The notes under the pieces: generated by a model | Told to the model about the DNA's origin: nothing | Seen by the model: the letters and a program-made list of their open reading frames with translations, nothing else | The model's database searches: none | Part shown: in pieces, positions 1 to 5,257 of the stretch | Numbering within the stretch: position 1 is the first letter of the stretch | How the letters are laid out: every line of letters begins with the position of its first letter | Made by a program: the position numbers and the translations under genes | NCBI GenBank assembly: GCA_024400895.1 | Contig: JAKSMA010000165.1 | Location: 1-5,497, forward strand | Source: Muribaculaceae bacterium | Lineage (GTDB): Bacteria; Bacteroidota; Bacteroidia; Bacteroidales; Muribaculaceae | Reading direction: 5' to 3' | Length of the DNA stretch: 5,497 nucleotides

Positions 1-290
1 CGCATATCAACCCTCACGCATTCCGGCACACCGCCGCATCTCTTCTGATTGCCGCAGGAAGTGACGTTGTGGCTGTGTCTGATATGCTGGGACACGCCGA
101 AGTTTCGACTACCCTCAACATTTACAGCCACGCCATAGAAGCCGCTCAGGAGCACTTCGGTGCCACCGTCATCGACATCGAAGCGCAGGAATACGCCCGA
201 GGATTTTACGAAAAGGTTGGCTTCAAGCAATCTTCTGCACCATTCATCCTCGATGGTATCCCCCACATCAAAATGACCTGGCAAGCCTAA
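1..290 (+). CDS. Tyrosine recombinase C-terminal end, fused in frame to a GNAT tail (5' partial)
   Basis: The reading frame is open from the window edge (first whole codon at 3) to TAA at 288-290, giving 95 visible residues. The first ~43 are the end of a tyrosine recombinase catalytic domain: HAFRH at residues 5-9 supplies the HxxR box, LGH at 29-31 the second histidine, and NIYSHA the nucleophile Tyr41 (codon 123-125). These enzymes cut and rejoin DNA through a covalent 3'-phosphotyrosine. The wording (TAASLLIAAGSDV, STTLNIYSHA) resembles integrases of Firmicutes phages and Tn916-like elements more than typical Bacteroidetes recombinases. After Tyr41 the usual short integrase tail is missing, and the protein continues as the last ~50 residues of an ElaA-type acetyltransferase. 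The N-terminal DNA-binding domains and the first catalytic Arg lie outside the window. A GTG at 69 could open a 73-residue ORF, but family homology continues upstream, so it is not the start. The recombinase call is firm; whether the chimera is functional is unknown. Confidence 0.85.
   Translation, partial: HINPHAFRHTAASLLIAAGSDVVAVSDMLGHAEVSTTLNIYSHAIEAAQEHFGATVIDIEAQEYARGFYEKVGFKQSSAPFILDGIPHIKMTWQA
129..290 (+). pseudogene. 3' remnant of an ElaA-like GNAT acetyltransferase gene
   Basis: From about residue 43 of the visible frame the protein matches the C-terminal end of ElaA-type GNAT N-acetyltransferases. It shows EAQEYARGFYEKVGF (residues 60-74), the helix and strand that close the acetyl-CoA fold, then ILDGIPHIKMTW (82-93), very like the DGIPHI ending of this family. 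The GNAT core with the acetyl-CoA pyrophosphate loop (Q/RxxGxG/A) is absent, so this piece alone cannot be an acetyltransferase. The join falls within the segment HAIEAAQE (nt ~126-152), which could belong to either family, so the exact seam cannot be fixed by eye. It may be an attachment-site half of an integrated element, or a deletion or homologous-recombination scar. A genuine domain fusion is less likely because the GNAT part is only a tail. Confidence 0.65.
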
Positions 291-392
291 CCCCACCATA
301 AACCCAAAAAAGTGCATTAGAGACAAATGGCATATATTCTGATTTCTCACAGGCACTCTCTACGATAAAAAGCAAAATCTACTTCAGGAATT

Positions 393-421
393 GCGTGCAT
401 CTCCTTCAAAGAGATGCACGT
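393..421. repeat. Perfect 10-bp inverted repeat (stem-loop)
   Basis: The arms CGTGCATCTC (394-403) and GAGATGCACG (411-420) are exact reverse complements around the 7-nt loop CTTCAAA. A G-T wobble at 393/421 could extend the stem by one pair. It lies about 100 bp after the recombinase/GNAT stop codon and 140 bp before the ATPase gene. No T-tract follows directly on either strand (the nearest, T6, is at 451-456), so it is not a textbook intrinsic terminator. It could be a terminator of the looser Bacteroidetes type, an operator, or a structured end of a mobile element. Confidence 0.6.
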
Positions 422-466
422 GCTGATAGCACCCAAGCCCCCCCATCACATTTTTTCGGTCTATGA

Positions 467-498
467 TTTGATTTTTACACAATATTTTTATAATTTTA
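467..498 (+). promoter_or_regulatory. Candidate Bacteroidetes promoter for the ATPase gene
   Basis: TTTG at 467-470 matches the -33 element. After a 20-bp spacer, TAATTTTA at 491-498 matches the -7 consensus TAnnTTTG except for the last base. Transcription would start near 504, leaving a leader of about 57 nt. The region is so AT-rich that chance matches are likely, hence moderate confidence. Confidence 0.4.
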
Positions 499-530
499 CA
501 CGCGATATTTTATACCCATAAATTTTACCG
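473..530. repeat. Three spaced TTTTAC direct repeats upstream of the ATPase gene
   Basis: TTTTACAC occurs at 473-480 and 494-501, and TTTTACCG at 523-530. The first two are 21 bp apart (two helical turns) and each is followed by a similar stretch (AATATTTTTATA and, after GCG, ATATTTTATA). The third unit is 29 bp further on. The repeats overlap the candidate -7 element, so they could be binding sites for a regulator of the ATPase gene. Low sequence complexity is the alternative explanation. Confidence 0.4.
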
Positions 531-560
531 CTATAAAATTCCAAACAAAACAAAACGCTT

Positions 561-1919
561 ATGAAAAAGTTCTACGACAGGGATAACGAACTCAAAGAAC
601 TCACAAATCTTCAACGCCAAGCCTACGAAGACTATTCACGCTTCGTGGTACTCACTGGCAGAAGGCGTGTAGGGAAAACAAGTCTTGTGTACAAAATGAT
701 GAGCACCACGAGTGCAGAAGCACCTGGTCTATACTTCTTTGTGGGCAGAAAAACAGAAACCATATTAGTGAAGAATTTCTCCCAAGAAGCAAGGGAAAAA
801 CTTGGAGAATTCATCCCCGAAGGATTGCAATCTTTCCGTGAATTGTTTCATCTGATATTGGAAATCGGAAAGCGCAAAAAGTTCACGCTATTCATCGACG
901 AATTCCAGGAATTCGACAATGTCAATGCTGGAATTTTCAGCGACATACAAGAACTGTGGGACAAGTACAAAAAGGAAACGAATATTTGCCTTATTGTATC
1001 GGGGTCCATTTTCCGATTAATTGAGAAAATTTTCAAAGATGAAGGGCAACCATTATTTGGCAGAGATGACTGCACAATAAAGCTTCAACCATTCAGTACG
1101 AGTACGATCAAGGAAATCCTCAGCGACCACAAACGAAATTACACAACAGAAGACCTTCTTGCACTTTGGACAATAACCGGTGGAGTAGCACGATATATAG
1201 AACTACTGATGAACAACGGTTGCACTGATGCAAACAAAATGATTCACTATGTTTGCTCAAGTGGTGACAGTTTTTTCATTGACGAAGGTAAGAATATACT
1301 TATTCAGGAATTTGGAAAGCAATACGGTACCTACTTCAGCATTCTTGACCAAATTGCACACGGAGATGTTACCCAAAGCGAAATTGAAGGTGCATTGGGA
1401 ATGAAAAGTCTGGGAGGGCAAATGAAAATACTTGAAGATAAATACGGACTCATCAAAAAAAAGCGTCCTGTTGGTGCCAAAGAAGGTAGCCAAACAGTAA
1501 GATATGAGATACAAGACAACTTCTTCCGCTTTTGGTTTCGATACATCCACCGCCACGCAGCACTAATTGAACTACATAACATGCCCGCTCTCGAGAAAAT
1601 CATGACCGACGACTATACTACATTCTCCGGCATCGCATTAGAAAGATGGTTCAGAAAAAAAATGATAGAAACATTCGGTTACAAGCAGATAGGGGCTTGG
1701 TGGAAACCAAATGGAATCAATTCAAAAGGAAATCGCGATGATTTTGAAATTGACATTGTGGCTGAAACCATTAATGGAGAGGTGGAAGTGTACGAAGTGA
1801 AACGAAATTCACAAAAATACTCACCTTCTCGACTTGAAGAAAAAGTCAGCGAAATGAAACGCAAGATTTTCAAAGGTATGGAGATAAAGAAAGCGTGCCT
1901 ATCGATGGACGACATGTAG
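561..1919 (+). CDS. Archaeal-type P-loop ATPase with C-terminal PD-(D/E)XK-like domain
   Basis: This 452-residue protein is a complete member of the archaeal ATPase / DUF234 family, related to AAA+ and STAND NTPases. It opens with the usual FYDRDNEL segment, which supports the ATG at 561. Visible motifs in order are Walker A GRRRVGKTS (33-41), Walker B TLFIDE (109-114), the sensor-like strand LIVSGS (144-149), the family motif GRDDCTIKLQPF (167-178) and GGVARY (207-212). A winged-helix-like region spans about 255-315, followed by the DUF234 signature YEIQDNFFRFWFRYI (315-329). The end carries a nuclease-type pattern: Glu361, Asp398 in EIDIVA, and Glu412-x-Lys414 in YEVKR. No signal peptide or membrane segment is seen, so it is cytosolic. 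The substrate and role of this family are unknown; DNA-linked, mobile-element or defence roles are inference only. It stands alone, convergent with the GH43 gene, with more A-rich coding sequence than its neighbours and an A-rich leader lacking a Shine-Dalgarno. Confidence 0.9.
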   Translation: MKKFYDRDNELKELTNLQRQAYEDYSRFVVLTGRRRVGKTSLVYKMMSTTSAEAPGLYFFVGRKTETILVKNFSQEAREKLGEFIPEGLQSFRELFHLILEIGKRKKFTLFIDEFQEFDNVNAGIFSDIQELWDKYKKETNICLIVSGSIFRLIEKIFKDEGQPLFGRDDCTIKLQPFSTSTIKEILSDHKRNYTTEDLLALWTITGGVARYIELLMNNGCTDANKMIHYVCSSGDSFFIDEGKNILIQEFGKQYGTYFSILDQIAHGDVTQSEIEGALGMKSLGGQMKILEDKYGLIKKKRPVGAKEGSQTVRYEIQDNFFRFWFRYIHRHAALIELHNMPALEKIMTDDYTTFSGIALERWFRKKMIETFGYKQIGAWWKPNGINSKGNRDDFEIDIVAETINGEVEVYEVKRNSQKYSPSRLEEKVSEMKRKIFKGMEIKKACLSMDDM

Positions 1920-1953
1920 GTATTTCCTGATTAATTGGGAGTTTTGGATATTT

Positions 1954-1986
1954 TCAGGCCTGGGGCGCGTGATGCTCCAGGCCTGA
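1954..1986. terminator. Stem-loop between convergent genes, probable bidirectional terminator
   Basis: Arms at 1955-1966 and 1974-1985 pair over 12 positions (one G-T wobble), and an outer T-A pair at 1954/1986 makes 13. The loop is GCGTGAT. Each arm contains the self-complementary CAGGCCTG. It lies 34 bp after the ATPase stop and 52 bp from the GH43 stop, a natural place for a terminator serving both transcripts. No strong U-tract follows on either strand, so termination is inferred from position and stability. Confidence 0.6.
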
Positions 1987-2038
1987 TTGGTTCACAAACT
2001 TAACTATATATTAATTAAACGCTATTGGACGTTATTGG

Positions 2039-3004
2039 TCAATGGTGCTGTTGGACGAGGCGGATGGTGCCGTCGGCGTTGTAGTAGAGTTTGTCGACTG
2101 CGATTGAGCGATATTCGTTTTTGTGGCTCAAGTCGCTGTTGTGATAGAAGAGGAACCATTCACCTTTGTATTCCACGATACTGCCGTGGGTCATTGCGCA
2201 AGAGTTAGCAGCAAGAATCATTCCCTTATATTCCCATGGGCCCATTGGTGAGGCGCTCATACAGTAGAGCATGCGGTTGGCGCCATCGAAGTTGTCGGCA
2301 TAGCTCAAGTAGTATTTGCCGTTGTATTTGTGCACCCATGCACCTTCGTGGAAATCCTTCAAGCCTTCCATCTTCTTGAGGGGCTCGGCGAGTTCAATCA
2401 TGTTTTCTTTCACGCGTGCTGCATAGAGGTTGCCACCTCCACCATAGTAGAGGTAAGGTTGTCCATCATCGTCGATAAACAGAGTTGGGTCAATCATGTC
2501 CCAGCCACCCACATAGCCGTTAGGGGCTTTCATCGGCTGGTCGAGCACCTTGAAATCGCGGTCGGGCTTATCGCTCACTGCCACGCCAATCTTCCACGAT
2601 GGAGCCACATTGCTTTCACTTGGATGAGGGAAGTAGAAGTAGTATTTTCCATTCTTGTAAGCCGCATCGGGAGCCCACATAAATCCACCTTCAGGACGGC
2701 CCCATTTCACCATGTCGGCATTCACGATTTCGCCATGGTCTTTCCAGTTCACCATATCGTCGGTGGAGAACACATGGTATTTGTCCATCAAGTCGCAACC
2801 ACGCGCTGGCACGATATCGTGTGATGGATACACATAGAGGCGGCCATCATTCCACACATGGGCGGAAGGGTCGGCTGTGTACATATGAGTGATGAATGGG
2901 TTTGGTCCCAATTCAATTCCTTTGTGAGCAGTTTGTGCAGTGTGGCAAGATGTTGCGGTCAATGCCAAAGCACACACTGAAGCGAATAAAAGTCGATTAG
3001 TCAT
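2039..3004 (-). CDS. Glycoside hydrolase family 43 lipoprotein (arabinofuranosidase/xylosidase type)
   Basis: A 321-residue single-domain GH43 enzyme with a five-bladed beta-propeller fold, of normal length for the family. GH43 enzymes are inverting hydrolases acting mostly on alpha-L-arabinofuranosides and beta-xylosides. The catalytic triad is visible: general base Asp45 in TADPSAHVW, pKa-modulating Asp172 in DMIDPTLF, and general acid Glu220 in FHEGAWV. His273 in MTHGSIVEYKG fits the conserved active-site histidine. The N-terminus is a lipoprotein signal: Arg4, a hydrophobic stretch, then ALTATSC with lipidated Cys20. The residues after Cys20 (HTAQTAHKG) lack the acidic Bacteroidetes surface-export signal, so periplasmic location is slightly favoured. 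No binding module is attached. The gene is transcribed away from the porin and toward the ATPase; no SusC/SusD or regulator is within the window. Exact substrate and subfamily cannot be read from sequence. Confidence 0.93.
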   Translation of the reverse strand: MTNRLLFASVCALALTATSCHTAQTAHKGIELGPNPFITHMYTADPSAHVWNDGRLYVYPSHDIVPARGCDLMDKYHVFSTDDMVNWKDHGEIVNADMVKWGRPEGGFMWAPDAAYKNGKYYFYFPHPSESNVAPSWKIGVAVSDKPDRDFKVLDQPMKAPNGYVGGWDMIDPTLFIDDDGQPYLYYGGGGNLYAARVKENMIELAEPLKKMEGLKDFHEGAWVHKYNGKYYLSYADNFDGANRMLYCMSASPMGPWEYKGMILAANSCAMTHGSIVEYKGEWFLFYHNSDLSHKNEYRSIAVDKLYYNADGTIRLVQQHH

Positions 3005-3047
3005 ATCGGTGTAGTTTATGTTATTTTCATTAAAAAATGTTGATATG

Positions 3048-3074
3048 CAAAATTAATTAATTGGATTCATCAAA
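3048..3074 (-). promoter_or_regulatory. Weak candidate promoter for the GH43 gene
   Basis: On the minus strand, 3055-3048 reads TAATTTTG, an exact TAnnTTTG -7 element, and TTTG at 3074-3071 could be the -33. The spacer is only 15 bp, against the usual 19-21, so the pair is suboptimal. The -7 element sits about 44 bp before the GH43 start codon, a plausible distance. Confidence 0.3.
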
Positions 3075-3127
3075 AATGGCACGAATGTTGCAAAAAATAA
3101 AAAAAACCACATCACCTCCCGCCATTA

Positions 3128-3158
3128 TTTGATGATATTGGGAATTGGTGTACCTTTG
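3128..3158 (+). promoter_or_regulatory. Consensus Bacteroidetes primary-sigma promoter for the porin operon
   Basis: TTTG at 3128-3131 (-33), a 19-bp spacer and TACCTTTG at 3151-3158 (-7) match the Bacteroides consensus TTTG-N19-21-TAnnTTTG exactly. An A-rich tract at 3092-3106 lies upstream and may act like an UP element. Transcription would start near 3164, giving a leader of about 35 nt before the porin ATG. It is the clearest promoter in the window and supports a Bacteroidetes origin. Confidence 0.82.
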
Positions 3159-3186
3159 TAGAAACAATCTGAATGCAACCTATTAA

Positions 3187-3200
3187 ATAGCATTTGCTAT
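3187..3200 (+). promoter_or_regulatory. Small inverted repeat overlapping the porin start codon
   Basis: ATAGCA (3187-3192) and TGCTAT (3195-3200) are perfect reverse complements, and the right arm includes the A and T of the ATG at 3199. In mRNA this gives a 5-bp stem with a 4-nt loop that could partly hide the start codon. The helix is weak and AT-rich, so a regulatory role is speculative. A second in-frame ATG at 3205 lies outside it. Confidence 0.35.
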
Positions 3201-4509
3201 GGCAATGACAAATTTTAGCCACTATGTGGCAAAAGCGAGAAATACGGGAATCAGGCTTGCTGCAGTTATAGCGGCAATGGCACTCGCCTTTCCAGCCATC
3301 GGCGCGGAAGAAACCGACAGCACCAACCACAAAGAATATGTGGAAGAGATTGGTTATCTGCAAAAAGCATACTCCGATGCCGGCGACCCACGATTTATGC
3401 TCACCACCAAAGACAATGTGCTTTCGGTAGGTTTCGGTGCGCGCATCCAGTGCAACGCCTTCTACGACTTCAGCGGTGCGCTTGGCAGCCATCAGTTTGC
3501 ACCAAGCAGCATCTCTGTGCCAACCGACAAAACTGGTCACTTCGACTATACGGCTGCTGGCACCAAGCTCTACGCAAAAGCCCGTGCCCAAAAAGGCAAA
3601 TTTAAAGTGATTGCCTACATCGACTTCACCTGCAAGGAGAATGTGGAAAAGAACCGCGAGGACATCTGCCTCGGGAAAGCATATATGTCGGTCAACGGAT
3701 TGACCATCGGCAAAACCTATTCCTACTTTATGGATTTGAAGGCAGGTCCCGCCACTGTGGACTTGAAAGGGCCTAACACACAGGTGTCGCTCACGCACAC
3801 ACTCATCGGCTACACCTACAAATTCAACCCGCACTGGACTTTGGCGGCTGCATTGGAGAAACCGTCGAAAATAGTGAACGACAAGACGGCAGAGGGTATC
3901 AAGCAAAACTACAACAAATATCCCGATGTCACCTTCCACTTGAAATACAAGGGAAGCCACGGGCATGTGCAAGTGGCAGGATTGTGGGAGAACATCAGCT
4001 ACTGGCTCTCTCACGATGGCACTGGTGCAAATGCCGAAGAAGTGAGCCGCCGCACATCGGGCTACGGCATTGCCCTCAGCGGTGAATACAAGGCACTGCC
4101 CAATCTGTCGTTCTCGGCACAGGGCGTGTATGGCAAAGGTGTGGCGAACTATATTCAAGACCTTGCCAATTCAAGTCTGCACCTTTGCAGTTCGGGCCAA
4201 ATCGACAAGGAAGGCTATGTGATATTCAAATCTGTTCCTGCCTTCGGAGCCTATGTCTCGGCCACCTATTCGTGGACGCCATCGCTGATGAGCAACATCA
4301 TCTACGGCTATTGCGCCATCGACCGCAAGGACAGTTACAGTTATGCCAACGACTTTGCCCATAGCCAGTATTTCGCAGCCAACCTGTTCTATTACATCAC
4401 CCCTTACTGCTTTGGCGGCATTGAATACAACTTTGGTGAAAAGAAGATTGCCTCTGGCATTAAAGGGCATGCCAACCGCATCAATCTTTGTGCCGTATAC
4501 AGATTCTAA
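3199..4509 (+). CDS. DcaP-like outer-membrane porin
   Basis: A 436-residue beta-barrel porin of the DcaP-like family, whose characterised members are trimeric outer-membrane channels. A signal peptide spans about residues 1-36: a basic start (Lys12, Arg14, Arg19), a hydrophobic core LAAVIAAMALAF, and a cleavage region around PAIGAEE. The barrel starts near VLSVGFGARIQ (74-84). Family hallmarks are NAFYDFSGAL (86-95), GKTYSYFMDLKAGPATVDL (171-189), GPN (191-193) and WTLAAALEKP (213-222). Alternating hydrophobic/polar strands follow to a terminal YRF; a final aromatic residue is the usual barrel-assembly signal. The N-terminal coiled coil of Acinetobacter DcaP is not seen. The ATG at 3199 is used; ATG 3205 would also keep the signal peptide. 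The gene heads a probable operon with the YkuD_2 lipoprotein gene 39 bp downstream, driven by the consensus promoter at 3128-3158. The transported solute is not predictable; a generic Bacteroidetes porin is the fallback call. Confidence 0.85.
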   Translation: MAMTNFSHYVAKARNTGIRLAAVIAAMALAFPAIGAEETDSTNHKEYVEEIGYLQKAYSDAGDPRFMLTTKDNVLSVGFGARIQCNAFYDFSGALGSHQFAPSSISVPTDKTGHFDYTAAGTKLYAKARAQKGKFKVIAYIDFTCKENVEKNREDICLGKAYMSVNGLTIGKTYSYFMDLKAGPATVDLKGPNTQVSLTHTLIGYTYKFNPHWTLAAALEKPSKIVNDKTAEGIKQNYNKYPDVTFHLKYKGSHGHVQVAGLWENISYWLSHDGTGANAEEVSRRTSGYGIALSGEYKALPNLSFSAQGVYGKGVANYIQDLANSSLHLCSSGQIDKEGYVIFKSVPAFGAYVSATYSWTPSLMSNIIYGYCAIDRKDSYSYANDFAHSQYFAANLFYYITPYCFGGIEYNFGEKKIASGIKGHANRINLCAVYRF

Positions 4510-4548
4510 CGACATAAAACATAACAATATAATTAACTTTAAACCCTT

Positions 4549-5220
4549 ATGAAACACAAACTCCGATTCAAACACTATTCGGTGGTGGGCATCTTATTGC
4601 TTGCGCTGGCCACCGCGACATTTTCAAGTTGCAAAAGAAGTCATCAAAACACGCAAAAAAGTGTGTCGATGGAAGAAATCAGCAAGCGCTACCGAAGCAT
4701 GGTTCATTCAAAATTTGAAAAGAAGGCAAAACGCTACAATGCCGACACAAGATATCTGCTCATTGTGGACTACAGCATCCCGTCGAACAACGACCGTTTC
4801 TTCCTTTGGGATACAGAGGCCGACGGTATAGTGGAGAAATTCTGGTGCGCACACGGTTTTGGTGGTGGCAGCACTGATAAAAAGCCCATATTCAGCAACC
4901 AGCTGGGCAGCAACTGCTCCTCACTCGGATGGTTTCTTGTAGAAAAATCGGTGGGTGTAAGTCCTAAATGGCACTACCGATACCATGCCGTAGACGGACT
5001 TGACGACTGCAATTCAAACGCACGACGCCGCCAATTGCTCATTCACCCATGGCCGAGTGTGAACCGTGATAAAGAAGCTCAAATCGCCGAGCCAATGAGC
5101 CTCGACGGCAGAAGTGCCGGTTGTTTCACCATGGGTAAAGACGAGTATGCAACCGTCGACCGCTACATCAAATCGCGTGCAAAGCGTATGCTTCTCTACG
5201 CCATCAACGGGGTGGAATAA
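4549..5220 (+). CDS. YkuD_2-type murein L,D-transpeptidase-like lipoprotein
   Basis: A 223-residue exported protein of the YkuD_2 (L,D-transpeptidase catalytic domain-like) family, about the normal family length. The N-terminus has basic residues (KHKLRFKH), a hydrophobic segment (11-25) and TFSSCKR, a lipobox-like site that would lipidate Cys28. A charged linker (about 30-65) leads to the catalytic domain: RYLLIVDYS (68-76), the family motif CAHGFGGGS (100-108), SNQLGSNCSSLGWF (116-129), VDGLDDCNSNARRR (148-161), His166 in LLIHPW, and the nucleophile motif SAGC with Cys192. In the related YkuD enzymes the His/Cys pair cleaves a peptidoglycan tetrapeptide at mDAP-D-Ala and forms an L,D bond; activity of the YkuD_2 branch is less established. 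The periplasm is the expected site. It follows the porin by 39 bp with no separate promoter seen, so co-transcription is likely, and the DUF1638 gene follows after 37 bp. Confidence 0.87.
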   Translation: MKHKLRFKHYSVVGILLLALATATFSSCKRSHQNTQKSVSMEEISKRYRSMVHSKFEKKAKRYNADTRYLLIVDYSIPSNNDRFFLWDTEADGIVEKFWCAHGFGGGSTDKKPIFSNQLGSNCSSLGWFLVEKSVGVSPKWHYRYHAVDGLDDCNSNARRRQLLIHPWPSVNRDKEAQIAEPMSLDGRSAGCFTMGKDEYATVDRYIKSRAKRMLLYAINGVE

Positions 5221-5257
5221 TCACCAGTTTTTTTTGACCTGCTCAACATTAACGACA

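Noticed and set aside
69..290. A separate 73-residue gene starting at GTG 69
   Set aside because: Recombinase homology, including the HxxR box, continues in the same frame to the window edge, so the GTG is an internal valine codon.
438..456. C7 run followed by T6, considered as a terminator tail or phase-variable tract
   Set aside because: It is outside any coding frame, 17 bp away from the hairpin, and does not sit between promoter elements, so no function is supported.
632..1915. Several minus-strand ORFs of 60-99 codons opposite the ATPase gene
   Set aside because: They are low-complexity, motif-free antisense frames within a fully supported coding gene.
2330..2824. Plus-strand ORF of 164 codons opposite the GH43 gene
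   Set aside because: It lacks recognisable motifs and lies wholly antisense to a GH43 gene whose catalytic triad is intact. The 73-codon frame at 1987-2208 is likewise a shadow, partly over the terminator-side gap.
3112..4158. Long minus-strand ORF of 348 codons opposite the porin gene
   Set aside because: Its protein is rich in Cys, His and Val without domain motifs, and the plus-strand frame is a clear porin with signal peptide, hallmark motifs and terminal Phe. It is an antisense shadow, as is the 134-codon frame at 4171-4575.
5211..5235. Possible intrinsic terminator after the YkuD_2 gene (GGTG/CACC stem plus T8)
   Set aside because: The stem is only 4 bp and overlaps the stop codon. 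The T8 tract is real, but the hairpin is too weak to call a terminator confidently.
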